From: Candidatus Thiosymbion ectosymbiont of Catanema sp. Cochon2018 | Lineage (GTDB): Bacteria; Pseudomonadota; Gammaproteobacteria; Chromatiales; Chromatiaceae | Assembly (NCBI GenBank): GCA_011392765.1 | Contig: WYCW01000002.1 | Location: 404,917-468,916, forward strand | Length of the DNA: 64,000 nucleotides | Reading direction: 5' to 3' | In this document: one piece after another, positions 7,991 through 16,266 of the stretch | Layout of the letters: every line of letters starts with the position of its first letter | How positions within the stretch are numbered: the first letter of the stretch is position 1 | Made by a program: the position numbers and the translations under genes | Notes under the pieces: model-generated | The model's database searches: none | Seen by the model: only the letters and a program-made list of their open reading frames with translations | What the model was told of the DNA's origin: nothing

Positions 7991-8791
7991 ATGGACGAGC
8001 CAAAACCCAAGCCCGGCATCCGTCGCGGCATTTATCTCCTGCCCAACCTCTTTACCACTGCGGCCCTGTTCGCCGGCTTTTACGCGGTGCTGGTGGCCAT
8101 GCAGGGGCGCTTCGAGGCCGCGGCGCTTGCGATCTTCGCCGGCATGGTGCTGGACGGACTCGATGGGCGGGTCGCCCGCCTGACCAATACCCAAAGCGAT
8201 TTCGGGGCGGAGTACGACAGTCTCTCCGATATGGTGGCCTTCGGCGTCGCCCCGGCGCTGGTGGCCTACGAATGGGCCCTGAGCGGGCTCGGCAAGGTGG
8301 GCTGGTTGGCGGCCTTTATCTATACCACCGCCGTTGCCCTGCGGCTGGCCCGCTTCAATACCCAGATCGGGGTCGAGGACAAACGTTACTTTCAGGGGCT
8401 GCCGAGTCCTTCGGGGGCGGCGATCATCGCTGCGGGGGTCTGGATCGGGGCGGATCACGGCATCGATGGGTCGGAGGTGAGCTGGCTGGTCGCGTTCGTC
8501 ACCACCTTGGCCGGTCTGCTCATGGTGAGCAACTTCCGGTTTCACAGCTTTAAGGAGCTCGATTTACGCGGGCGTGTCCCCTTTATCTTCGCGGTGGTGG
8601 TCATGCTCGGCTACGCGGTGGTGTTGCTGCATCCGCCGGTGGTTCTGTTCGCCGGGTTCGTGGGTTATGCAGTCTCCGGTCCCGTCGTCACCTTGGTACG
8701 TCGGCACCGACGCAAGGCGAATCGCAAGCGGGATTCGGGTGCTCACCAGGAGCCGCCGCAGGACGAGGACGACCCTACCTTCGGTCTGTGA
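7991..8791 (+). CDS. pssA: CDP-diacylglycerol-serine O-phosphatidyltransferase (PssA, membrane type)
   Basis: A 266-residue integral membrane enzyme that condenses CDP-diacylglycerol with L-serine to phosphatidylserine, the precursor of phosphatidylethanolamine. The CDP-alcohol phosphotransferase motif DG(x2)AR(x8)G(x3)D(x3)D is seen at residues 55-80 (DGLDGRVAR, then FGAEYDSLSD), with the key aspartates at about 55, 58, 76 and 80. Around seven or eight hydrophobic segments follow the LPNLFTTAALFAGF opening. The C-terminus is a basic, polar tail (RHRRKANRKRD). This is the membrane-embedded type, not the E. coli phospholipase-D type. yajC follows after 64 bases, so the two may be co-transcribed. 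Confidence 0.93.
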   Translation: MDEPKPKPGIRRGIYLLPNLFTTAALFAGFYAVLVAMQGRFEAAALAIFAGMVLDGLDGRVARLTNTQSDFGAEYDSLSDMVAFGVAPALVAYEWALSGLGKVGWLAAFIYTTAVALRLARFNTQIGVEDKRYFQGLPSPSGAAIIAAGVWIGADHGIDGSEVSWLVAFVTTLAGLLMVSNFRFHSFKELDLRGRVPFIFAVVVMLGYAVVLLHPPVVLFAGFVGYAVSGPVVTLVRRHRRKANRKRDSGAHQEPPQDEDDPTFGL

Positions 8792-8855
8792 CATAATTGA
8801 GGGACTATTCCCCACTCCCCGCGACTGTACGCTTGCCGCTTTCGAGGATTTCTCC

Positions 8856-9185
8856 ATGAGCTTTTTCATCTCCGATGCCTTGGCGCAATCAGACACCGCT
8901 ATGCAGGGCGACTCACTGCTGGGCCTGCTGTTCCCGATCGGCCTGGTGGTAATCCTGTATTTCCTGATGATCCGCCCGCAGGTGAAGCGTCAGAAGGAGC
9001 ACAAGAAGATGGTCGAGGCCCTGGCCAAGGGCGATGAGGTGGCTACCATGGGCGGCATCGTCGGGCGCATCGTCGAGCTGGGAGATAACTTTGCGAAGCT
9101 GGAGGTGGCAGAGGGCGTGGAGGTGAAAATTCGCCGCCAATCGGTGGAGTCCGTATTGCCGAAGGGTTCGATCAAGGAGTTGTGA
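8856..9185 (+). CDS. yajC: Preprotein translocase subunit YajC
   Basis: A 109-residue protein with one N-terminal transmembrane helix (about residues 21-39, LLGLLFPIGLVVILYFLMI) followed by the signature RPQVKRQKEHKKMVEAL. A small cytoplasmic domain then carries GDEVATMGGIVGRI. YajC associates with SecD and SecF and modulates the SecYEG translocon. I start at the ATG at 8856, which gives the usual MSFFISDALAQ opening; the frame is open further upstream inside pssA. In most Proteobacteria secD follows directly. Here an Rpn nuclease gene with its own strong ribosome-binding site is placed between them. Confidence 0.95.
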   Translation: MSFFISDALAQSDTAMQGDSLLGLLFPIGLVVILYFLMIRPQVKRQKEHKKMVEALAKGDEVATMGGIVGRIVELGDNFAKLEVAEGVEVKIRRQSVESVLPKGSIKEL

Positions 9186-9301
9186 TTCGGTGGGACCTCG
9201 TCTCTCAGATAACCGCCGACAATAAGAGCATCCTGAAGAATTCAAGGCACCTGCCTGGTACCTCATTTCAGCACACTTTGCAGGTTATAGGAGGTAATCG
9301 G

Positions 9302-10414
9302 ATGGGCAAGAAAAGCGCATCCGCCCCGGTGGGTCGCGGCCCGACCCACGACAGCAGCTACAAGCTGTTGTATTCGCATGTGGCAATGGTCAGCGACCTG
9401 TTGCAGGGATTCATCCCCGGTGCCTGGGTCGACGAGCTGGACCTGACCACGCTGGAAAAATGCAACGGCAGCTACATCAGCGACGATCTGCGTGACCGCG
9501 CCGACGATCTGATCTGGCGCGTGCGCTGGGGTCACGACTGGCTCTATGTCTACCTGTTGCTCGAATTCCAATCCAGTATCGACCGCTGGATGGCGGTGCG
9601 GATCCAGACTTATCTCGGACTCCTCTACCAAGACCTGATCCGCACCCGCCGGCTCAGCTTGGCCGGCCGGCTTCCGCCGGTGCTCCCCATCGTGCTCTAC
9701 AATGGAGCCGACCCCTGGAATGCCGCATGTGCGCTCGACGACCTCATCGAGCCGGCCCCCTCGGTGCTGCACCGCTACCGGCCGCAACAGGCCTATTTCC
9801 TGCTCGACGAGCAGCGCGTGGCCGAGCAAGGCGATCTGCCGCAACGGAATCTGAGCGCCGCGCTCTTTCGCCTCGAAGCCAGCCGCACCCCCGCGGAAGT
9901 GGTGACTATCCTCCATGCCCTGGTCGAGTGGCTCGCGGCACCGGAGCAGGCTGGTCTACGGCGGGCTTTTACCGTCTGGCTCAACCGGGTATTTCTTCCC
10001 AAGCGACTTGCGGGCGTAGAATTCGAGTCCATGACCGATTTACACGAGGTACGCAACATGTTGTCCAATCGCGTCGAAAGCTGGACCGAGCAATGGAAAC
10101 AGGAGGGTTTGAAGCAGGGTTTGGAGCGGGGCTTGGAGCAGGGCTTGGAGCAGGGCTTGGAGCGGGGCTTGGAGCAGGGCTTGGAGCAGGGTTTGGAGCA
10201 GGGCCGACAAGAGACGCGCCACCTACTCACCCGCCTGGCTCGCCATCGCTTCGGTCCCGGAATCGCGGCCCAGGCCGAGCCGCTCCTGACTGCGATTGCC
10301 GATCCCCGGCAGTTGGAAGACCTCGGCGATGCGCTTATCACCTGCCCCGACGGCACCGCTTGGTTGCATGTTCTGCGCCAGGCACGGCCCGCGCCGACCG
10401 CCGGCGACCCATAA
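9302..10414 (+). CDS. Rpn-family recombination-promoting nuclease (Transposase_31, PD-(D/E)XK)
   Basis: A 370-residue protein of the Rpn/YhgA family. The N-terminal PD-(D/E)XK domain has THDSSYKLLYSHVAMVSDLL, the metal-site Asp in DRADDLIWRV and the LLLEFQS strand (E-x-Q variant). E. coli RpnA is a metal-dependent DNA endonuclease that promotes recA-independent recombination. The start is fixed by AGGAGGT about 8 bases before the ATG at 9302. Residues about 266-300 form a tandem hexad-like run (GLEQGLERGLEQ) from 12-base repeats, typical of the family and a hot spot for length change. The gene interrupts the conserved yajC-secD pair and probably depends on the sec operon promoter. Confidence 0.88.
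   Translation: MGKKSASAPVGRGPTHDSSYKLLYSHVAMVSDLLQGFIPGAWVDELDLTTLEKCNGSYISDDLRDRADDLIWRVRWGHDWLYVYLLLEFQSSIDRWMAVRIQTYLGLLYQDLIRTRRLSLAGRLPPVLPIVLYNGADPWNAACALDDLIEPAPSVLHRYRPQQAYFLLDEQRVAEQGDLPQRNLSAALFRLEASRTPAEVVTILHALVEWLAAPEQAGLRRAFTVWLNRVFLPKRLAGVEFESMTDLHEVRNMLSNRVESWTEQWKQEGLKQGLERGLEQGLEQGLERGLEQGLEQGLEQGRQETRHLLTRLARHRFGPGIAAQAEPLLTAIADPRQLEDLGDALITCPDGTAWLHVLRQARPAPTAGDP
10105..10204 (+). repeat. Tandem 12-base repeats inside the rpn gene
   Basis: Eight or so units of the type TTGGAGCAGGGC/TTGGAGCGGGGC encode alternating LEQG and LERG. The units are nearly identical, so copy number is likely to vary by slippage in multiples of four codons without changing the frame. Confidence 0.85.
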
Positions 10415-10481
10415 TCGATCATCGACGAAAAATGCAGAAATCGGGACCTGCTCGGGGAGATAGCTGTGCGATGGAGCCTCT

Positions 10482-12338
10482 ATGAATCGATATCCGGTAT
10501 GGAAGAATCTGCTGATCCTGGGCGTGATCCTGGTCGGCATCCTGTTTGCGTTGCCTAACCTCTTTTCTCAGCATCCCTCCATCGAGGTGACCGGGGCCCG
10601 GGGCGTCGAGGTGACGGACGCCGGCGTGGTCGAGATCAAGGCCGCCCTGGAGAACGCGGGGGTGGAGCACTTGGCCATCGAAAGGCTCGAGGGCGGGAAG
10701 TTGTTGGTGCGCTTCGCGACTTCCGGTGACCAACTCCGGGGCCAGGAGGCCATCGAGGGGACCCTCTCGGACCGCTACAACAGTGCCCTGACCCTGGCCC
10801 CGGATCTCCCCGGATTTCTCCGTGCCTTGGGTATCCAGCCCATGTTCTTAGGGCTGGACCTGCGCGGCGGTATCCATGTGCTGATCGACGTAGACATGGA
10901 GGCGGCGGTCAACCAGGCCCTGGAACGCTACACCGGCGATATCCGCATCCTGCTGCGCAAGGAGAAGGTCCGCTATCTGACCGTGACCAAAGACCAGGGC
11001 CGGGTGGTGGTCAAGTTCCGCGATGCCGAGACCCGGGACCGGGCGGAAGCCCTGATCGGAGCGGAGTTTCGGGACCTGGTCCTGGAGGCCGGAGATGACG
11101 GTAGCGTCTTCTTTGTTTACGGCTCCCTGAGCCCTACGGATGAGCTGACAGTCAAGCGCTTCGCCCTGCAGCAGAACATCACCACCCTGCGCAATCGCGT
11201 CAACGCCCTGGGCGTGACCGAGCCCATCATCCAGCAGCAGGGTGAGCGGCGCATCGTAGTTCAGCTTCCCGGCGCTCGGGACCCGGGCCGACTCAAGGAC
11301 ATCCTGGGGGCGACGGCGACCCTGGAATATCGTCTGGTGGACACCGGGCACAGTGTGCAGGACGCGGTGGATGGCCGGGTGCCCGTAACCAGCAAGCTCT
11401 ACCGGGAGCGGGACGGGCGGCCGGTCTTGCTGCTGCGCCGGGTGATCGTCACCGGCGACCAGATCACGGATGCCTCCGCCGGTTTCGATCAACGCAGTGG
11501 TCAACCGGCGGTGTTCGTGAGCCTGGACGGGCAGGGGGCACGCCGTATGCGCAACGTGACCACGGAGAATGTGGGTAAACCGATGGCGGTGGTCTTCATC
11601 GAGAACCGCACCGTCACGCGCTTAGTAGACGGGAAGCGGGTAAAACGCAAGGTACGCACGGAGGAGGTGATCAGCGTCGCCAATATTCTGGAGCCCTTCG
11701 GGCGCCGCTTTCAGACCACGGGCCTGGACAGCTCCAACGAGGCCCACGACCTGGCCCTGCTGCTGCGGGCCGGCGCCCTGGCCGCCCCCATCGAGATCGT
11801 CGAGGAGCGTACCATCGGTCCCAGTCTGGGGCAGGACAATATCGATCAGGGCGTTCGGTCGGTGGTTATCGGCTTTATCCTGGTGGTCCTCTTCATGGCG
11901 GTTTATTACCGGATCTTCGGTCTGGTCGCGGACTTGGTGCTGTTGGTCAACCTGGTGCTGATCGTCGCCGTGCTTTCTCTGCTGCAGGCGACCCTGACCC
12001 TGCCGGGAATCGCCGGCATCGTACTGACGGTGGGAATGGCGGTGGACGCCAATGTGCTCATCTTCGAGCGCATCCGTGAAGAAATCCGCAACGGCAGCTC
12101 GCCCCAGGCGAGTATTCACTCGGGTTATGAGAAGGCCCTGTCCACCATCGTGGACGCCAATATCACCACCCTGATCGCTGCAGTGGTGCTGTTCAGCTTC
12201 GGTACCGGACCCATCAAAGGCTTCGCGGTGACCCTGTTCATCGGGATCGTTACCTCCATGTTCACCGCTATTCTGGGCAGCCGTGCCCTGATCAACCTGA
12301 TCTATGGTGGCCGGCGGGTGGGCTGGCTGGCTATCTAG
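10482..12338 (+). CDS. secD: Protein translocase subunit SecD
   Basis: A 618-residue RND-type membrane protein that uses the proton-motive force to pull proteins out of SecYEG on the periplasmic side. It shows an N-terminal helix (KNLLILGVILVGILFALPNL), the first periplasmic part with LGLDLRGGIHVLIDVD, the P1 base with LRNRVNALGVTEP and ERRIVVQLPGARDP, then five C-terminal helices starting near GVRSVVIGFILVVLFMAVYY. The motifs AVDANVLIFERIREE and the GFAVTLFIGIVTSMFTA region are intact. Length is normal. secF follows after a 486-base gap filled with repeats, which is unusual because the two genes normally sit close together. Confidence 0.97.
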   Translation: MNRYPVWKNLLILGVILVGILFALPNLFSQHPSIEVTGARGVEVTDAGVVEIKAALENAGVEHLAIERLEGGKLLVRFATSGDQLRGQEAIEGTLSDRYNSALTLAPDLPGFLRALGIQPMFLGLDLRGGIHVLIDVDMEAAVNQALERYTGDIRILLRKEKVRYLTVTKDQGRVVVKFRDAETRDRAEALIGAEFRDLVLEAGDDGSVFFVYGSLSPTDELTVKRFALQQNITTLRNRVNALGVTEPIIQQQGERRIVVQLPGARDPGRLKDILGATATLEYRLVDTGHSVQDAVDGRVPVTSKLYRERDGRPVLLLRRVIVTGDQITDASAGFDQRSGQPAVFVSLDGQGARRMRNVTTENVGKPMAVVFIENRTVTRLVDGKRVKRKVRTEEVISVANILEPFGRRFQTTGLDSSNEAHDLALLLRAGALAAPIEIVEERTIGPSLGQDNIDQGVRSVVIGFILVVLFMAVYYRIFGLVADLVLLVNLVLIVAVLSLLQATLTLPGIAGIVLTVGMAVDANVLIFERIREEIRNGSSPQASIHSGYEKALSTIVDANITTLIAAVVLFSFGTGPIKGFAVTLFIGIVTSMFTAILGSRALINLIYGGRRVGWLAI

Positions 12339-12344
12339 TGCGGA

Positions 12345-12430
12345 TGCTCTCGACTACCGATAACATTGAGCCGGCAGGATCTTCACGGAAGAGTTATTCG
12401 CCAATGAACGCGAATCAACGCAAATGGATC
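12345..12430. repeat. Dispersed repeat family R6, copy between secD and secF
   Basis: Begins GATGCTCTCGACTACCGATA, seven bases after the secD stop, continues with CTTCACGGAAGAGTTATTCG and ends with GCGAATCAACGCAAATGG. It is the same family as the copy in the jetA-jetB junction. Confidence 0.8.
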
Positions 12431-12549
12431 AAGAACCGTCGATGATATAGCGAGCCGATTGCGACCGATCTAGGTTGACCCGCATTCATTGCGGCAGAAA
12501 GCGAAGCCTGCGAGGTTCGGACTGAGTATGAGAAAAATGATCCGGTCGC

Positions 12550-12735
12550 TTCGATCTATCCGCAGATTACACAGATTCTCACAGATAATTTCGTTTTTAA
12601 TCTGCGAGAATCTGCGTAATAGGCACCTTGAAAAATACAGTTTCCACAAATTTGGGGCTCGAATAATCAATGGGTTAGAGCCGATCGAGTGGCAAAAATG
12701 GCTATTTTTCAAGGTGCCCTAATCTGCGGGCAGAA
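12550..12735. repeat. R5 repeat interrupted by a 97-base hairpin element
   Basis: An R5 copy (AGATTACACAGATTCTCACA and its mirror AATCTGCGAGAATCTGCGTA) is split at about 12621 by a separate palindromic element. The element runs 12622-12718 and has perfect 16-base arms, GGCACCTTGAAAAATA and its complement at 12703-12718. The R5 sequence resumes with CTAATCTGCGGGC. This is a nested insertion. The region forms most of the secD-secF spacer. Confidence 0.75.
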
Positions 12736-12824
12736 AAGATAATGGGATCTTTCGCGACCGATTTGCGTTGATTCGCGTTCATTTGCGGATAAAAGTGATT
12801 CCTATGTTATAAGGAGGCCGAAAG

Positions 12825-13778
12825 ATGCAGATGCGGCTGTTCAAGGACCTGAAGATCGACTTCATGGGCCGGCGGCGGGAGGCGATGATCTTCTCCGCCG
12901 CCCTGATCCTGATCTCCATCGGGGCGCTCGTCGTGCGCGGGCTCAACTTCGGGCTCGATTTCACCGGCGGTACCCTGATCGAGGTGGGCTACGAGAACGC
13001 GGTGGAGCTTTCGGCGGTGCGCGCGGGCCTTGTGACCGGCGGGATCCCGGATGCGACGGTGCAACATTTCGGGACCTCGCGGGACGTGCTGATCCGCATT
13101 GCGCCCAAGGTGGAAAAAGCGGGAGAGGCGGTCGGACCGAACTTGAGCGATCGGGTCTTCGCTGCCCTCAGCGCCGCTGCCACAGGCCCCGTAGAGCTGC
13201 GCCGGGTGGAGTTCGTTGGCCCGCAGGTGGGTGACGAGCTCACCGAGGATGGGGGACTGGCCATGCTCTACGCCATCCTGGGGATCCTGGTCTATGTGGC
13301 CCTGCGTTTCGAGTACCGATTCGCCATGGGCTCCGTCATCGCCCTGGTGCACGACGTACTCATCACCATCGGCCTGTTCGCTCTATTCCAAATTCCATTC
13401 GACCTGCCGGTACTGGCGGCCGTGTTGGCGGTCATCGGCTACTCCCTGAACGACACCATCGTCGTCTTCGACCGCATTCGGGAGAACTTCCGCAAGATCC
13501 GCAAGGGCGATGCGGTATCTATCATCAACACCTCCCTGAATCAGACCATCTCGCGCACCCTGGTGACCTCCCTGACCACCTTACTGGTGTTATCGGCCCT
13601 GTTCATCTTCGGCGGGGAGATCATCCACAGCTTCGCCCTGGCGCTGATCGTGGGCGTTGTTATCGGCACCTACTCCTCCATCTATGTGGCAAGCACCTCC
13701 GTCATCCTCATGGGGGTGAGCAAGGCCGACCTGATGCCGGTGAAGAAGGAAGGGGAGGGCTTGGATTCGATGCCTTAG
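12825..13778 (+). CDS. secF: Protein translocase subunit SecF
   Basis: A 317-residue partner of SecD. The N-terminal helix after KIDFMGRRREAMIFSA is followed by the periplasmic signature LNFGLDFTGGTLIEV. Five further helices carry VGDELTEDGGLAMLYAILG, YSLNDTIVVFDRIRENFRK and SRTLVTSLTTLLVLSALFIF, all hallmarks of SecF. AAGGAGG lies about 9 bases before the ATG at 12825. Despite the repeat-filled spacer after secD the reading frame and length are normal, so a working SecDF complex is likely. It is the last gene of the sec cluster; a DUF4231 gene follows after 82 bases. Confidence 0.97.
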   Translation: MQMRLFKDLKIDFMGRRREAMIFSAALILISIGALVVRGLNFGLDFTGGTLIEVGYENAVELSAVRAGLVTGGIPDATVQHFGTSRDVLIRIAPKVEKAGEAVGPNLSDRVFAALSAAATGPVELRRVEFVGPQVGDELTEDGGLAMLYAILGILVYVALRFEYRFAMGSVIALVHDVLITIGLFALFQIPFDLPVLAAVLAVIGYSLNDTIVVFDRIRENFRKIRKGDAVSIINTSLNQTISRTLVTSLTTLLVLSALFIFGGEIIHSFALALIVGVVIGTYSSIYVASTSVILMGVSKADLMPVKKEGEGLDSMP

Positions 13779-13860
13779 CTGGTTTCGCTGTTCGGTGTTA
13801 CCAAAGAATTTCGAGTTTTAAATGAAAAACCAAAATTCCAATGGTCGGGGAGAATCGGGC

Positions 13861-14343
13861 ATGTATAATTCAAGCAGTAAGAAACCTAACATGACAGAAG
13901 AAGCCTATTTAAAAGATCGTCTCGATGACCAGTTGGCTTGGTATGACAAGAAAAGCCAATATAACCAAAAAAGGTTCAAGCTCCTTAGTGTGGTCGAGAT
14001 CATAGCTGCCGCGTTTATTCCCTTTCTTTCCGGTATGGAAGGTGAATATTTACACTTGTTAATTGGTGGGCTCGGTGTGTTTATAGCGGTAGCCGCAGCG
14101 GTCATCGCTCTATTCAAATACCAGGAAAATTGGATCCAATACAGAACAACGGCTGAGCAGTTAAAACACGAAAAGTATATTTATCTCACAGACACCAAGC
14201 CCTATGACACAGAAGATAAATTCCATTTGTTGGTTGAGCGAGTGGAATCACTCATTTCGAAAGAGAACTCAACCTGGGCCAGTCTGGCACATAAGCGAAC
14301 TAATCCGCAACAAAGGCATAACAATGTAAACCAGGGGAGGTAA
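13861..14343 (+). CDS. DUF4231 (SLATT-like) two-helix membrane protein
   Basis: A 160-residue protein with YLKDRLDDQLAWYDKKSQYN near the N-terminus, two transmembrane helices (about residues 41-60 and 65-87: VVEIIAAAFIPFLSG and LLIGGLGVFIAVAAAVIALF), then YQENWIQYRTTAEQLKHEKY. This is the pattern of DUF4231, which resembles the SLATT two-helix effectors seen with nucleotide-based immune systems. No cyclase or sensor gene is adjacent, so a defence role is only a possibility. I prefer the ATG at 13861, preceded by GGGGAGA, over the ATG at 13822. The gene is clearly more AT-rich than secF and looks acquired. Confidence 0.75.
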   Translation: MYNSSSKKPNMTEEAYLKDRLDDQLAWYDKKSQYNQKRFKLLSVVEIIAAAFIPFLSGMEGEYLHLLIGGLGVFIAVAAAVIALFKYQENWIQYRTTAEQLKHEKYIYLTDTKPYDTEDKFHLLVERVESLISKENSTWASLAHKRTNPQQRHNNVNQGR

Positions 14344-14899
14344 TCGTTCAGCCTTCACCTCCTCATTCCGGCAGGGATTGCCGGAATCCGGATGCCAAGG
14401 GAAGATTACCAGGGAGCTGTCGGACCCGCGGCAGAAGACAACACCTCAATCGCTCGTCCCGGAATCCGAGGTAGGTGTTTCCATTCCCGATTTGTGCACT
14501 GCACAAACTTGACTCATTGGTAAAGATTCGGGTCCCTCAAGGATCCCAGCGAGGCTTCGCCTCAGACCATTGATGCGTGAATTTTCGTACGGAAACCGGA
14601 AAACCACGAATGCACACGAACTTCGATATTTACCGGGGATCGGCGGCGCGGCGTTCCACTCACAGCACGGCGACGGCGCTTTGGTTTTTGGCCGGTCCGA
14701 ATCCAAAGCGGCGTCGGGTCTGTGCCATGTCGTTAGTGTTGCGGTGACATCGGGCGCCCTGGGTTCCGGTCGGTGCCGAGGTAACCGCCTGCCGCCGCAC
14801 TCCAAAGGGGTCCTGAATGCCAGATAGCCGGTATCCCGTTTCCTCTGCGTCCCCGGCGTCTCTGCGGTCCATAGCCTTCTCACCGTTTCAATATGCCCA
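14344..14899. repeat. Non-coding stretch with a hairpin and an R4 copy
   Basis: A perfect 9-base stem ATTCCGGCA/TGCCGGAAT with a 5-base loop lies at 14365-14387, 22 bases after the DUF4231 gene. It could act as a weak terminator but lacks a T-tract. R4 copy 2 (14491-14580) includes GACTCATTGGTAAAGATTCG and AGCGAGGCTTCGCCTCAGAC. I see no convincing gene in the rest. Confidence 0.6.
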
Positions 14900-15307
14900 T
14901 CATTTCCCGCCTTTCAGCAATGCCTCCAGGTCCTCAAATGGTCGATGAGTAGTCTGGTGAGTCGGTTCCTGTCCGGTGGGTTTGCCACCGGCGGCGATGT
15001 GTTCCTCGTAGCGTTGGTGCTCGTTGTCGTGGCAGTACAGGCAAAGCAGCTCCCAGTTGCTGCCGTCGGACGGGTTGTTGTCGTGATTGTGGTCCCGGTG
15101 GTGGACGGTCAGCTCACGTAGATTCGCGTGGTTGAAGGTACGGCCACAACGACCGCAGACCCATGGATAGAGTTTGAGTGCCTGCTCCCGGTAGCCTTGC
15201 TCGCGTTCGTCCCGGGCGCGACGAGCATCGGCGACGACCCGGTCCAGGCGCTCGGTGTCCATGGTCTTGTCCGCCTGGGGACGGTTCGGTGGTATGGGTT
15301 TTGTCAT
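14900..15307 (-). CDS. yajD: YajD-family HNH nuclease
   Basis: A 135-residue HNH protein. YPWVCGRCGRTF gives the first zinc-knuckle cysteine pair, ELTVHHRDHNHDNNP is the HNH core (HHxxxxH plus Asn), and ELLCLYCHDNEHQRYEEHI gives the second pair and closing His. It resembles E. coli YajD, an HNH protein of unknown role whose gene lies just downstream of secF in enterobacteria. Here it is also near secF but on the opposite strand and separated by the DUF4231 gene. I start at the ATG at 15307 (MTKPIPPNRPQADKT). The C-terminal tail with THRPFEDLEALLKGGK is typical of the family. Confidence 0.85.
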   Translation of the reverse strand: MTKPIPPNRPQADKTMDTERLDRVVADARRARDEREQGYREQALKLYPWVCGRCGRTFNHANLRELTVHHRDHNHDNNPSDGSNWELLCLYCHDNEHQRYEEHIAAGGKPTGQEPTHQTTHRPFEDLEALLKGGK

Positions 15308-15339
15308 TTCTGATACCTCTCGTACCCGGTTTGGAACCA

Positions 15340-16257
15340 TTATCCGTCATCGAGCAACCGGTGTATCGCGGGTTCGGAAAGCCCAAGGGATGCAGCAATG
15401 ATTTCAGTGGACATCCCATTGTCATAGAGTGACTTGACGAGGATTTTCCGTTCTTCCTCGCGTCCTTCCTTGCGTCCTTTTGCAAGTCCTTCCTCGAGCC
15501 CTTCCTCGCGTCCTTCCTGTCTGGCACCTTCGACCATTCCCCATTCCGATCTGATCCGATTCATATGGGCCTCGAACTTGCGTCGCTCCCCTTGGTTCAT
15601 CTTCAGGTAGTCGAGCTTTTCCTTCAAGGCGCCGATGCCGGGGGCGGTGAATTCGTCCAGGACTTGGTTGTTCTTGAAGGCATAGACCCACTGATCCAGG
15701 TCGTCCCGAACCACGTCCGTAAAGCGTCTCAGGGGAATCAGATAGTACTCGGGAAAGATATCGGTCTCGCCGATACGGACCTGCTTGCCGACCAGGGATT
15801 TTTTCAAGGTCGCGGCATGGTGGGTATGCAGACCCGTGAACTCGGTCTTGCCGTGGTAGATGTAGTCGTCGCCGTCTTCGGTGACGTCGAAATAGAGGAG
15901 GCTGATGGAGTAGACCTTCTTGAGGTTGCTGTAGGGCTCGCCCAGCCCGAGGGTCTCGACGATGGTTTTGGCCGTGCCGTAGGCCACGCGCCTGAGGTAG
16001 TCCATTTCCGTGAGGTATTGCACCTCGACGATGATCCGCTCGCCGTCTTCGGTCTTAGCCAGGAGGTCCACGCGGTTGTATTTGTCGGTGTCGTCGCGTC
16101 GGTTGCTCTCGCTCTCCAGCAAGTCGAGGATGACCACCGGCCGCTTGAACAGGGCGGTTAAAAACCCCTCCAGGATATCGAAGTTGGCCTTATCGCGCAG
16201 GACAGTCTTGATGGCCCAGTCGAAGGTAATGATCGTCCGGCCGGTTTCTTTCTGCAT
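15340..16257 (-). CDS. Rpn-family PD-(D/E)XK nuclease (PDDEXK_2 type)
   Basis: A 305-residue protein starting MQKETGRTIITFDWAIKTVL. The nuclease core is seen as YNRVDLLAKTEDGERIIVEV followed by Q (Asp, then E-x-Q) and the helix DYLRRVAYGTAKTIVETLG. The middle part has the family-typical GKTEFTGLHTHH. The C-terminus is a charged GREEGLEEGLAKGRKEGREE run followed by a helix-turn-helix-like tail SLGLSEPAIHRLLDD. It is a different subtype from the Rpn gene at 9302. A deleted copy of the same type sits about 440 bases upstream (16700-16765). The likely role is a metal-dependent endonuclease linked to recombination, by homology only. Confidence 0.87.
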   Translation of the reverse strand: MQKETGRTIITFDWAIKTVLRDKANFDILEGFLTALFKRPVVILDLLESESNRRDDTDKYNRVDLLAKTEDGERIIVEVQYLTEMDYLRRVAYGTAKTIVETLGLGEPYSNLKKVYSISLLYFDVTEDGDDYIYHGKTEFTGLHTHHAATLKKSLVGKQVRIGETDIFPEYYLIPLRRFTDVVRDDLDQWVYAFKNNQVLDEFTAPGIGALKEKLDYLKMNQGERRKFEAHMNRIRSEWGMVEGARQEGREEGLEEGLAKGRKEGREEERKILVKSLYDNGMSTEIIAASLGLSEPAIHRLLDDG

Positions 16258-16266
16258 ACTGTCACC

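Noticed and set aside
14446-14883. Minus-strand 145-codon ORF between the DUF4231 and YajD genes
   Set aside because: It spans an R4 repeat and low-complexity sequence, has no family signature, and no ribosome-binding site is evident.
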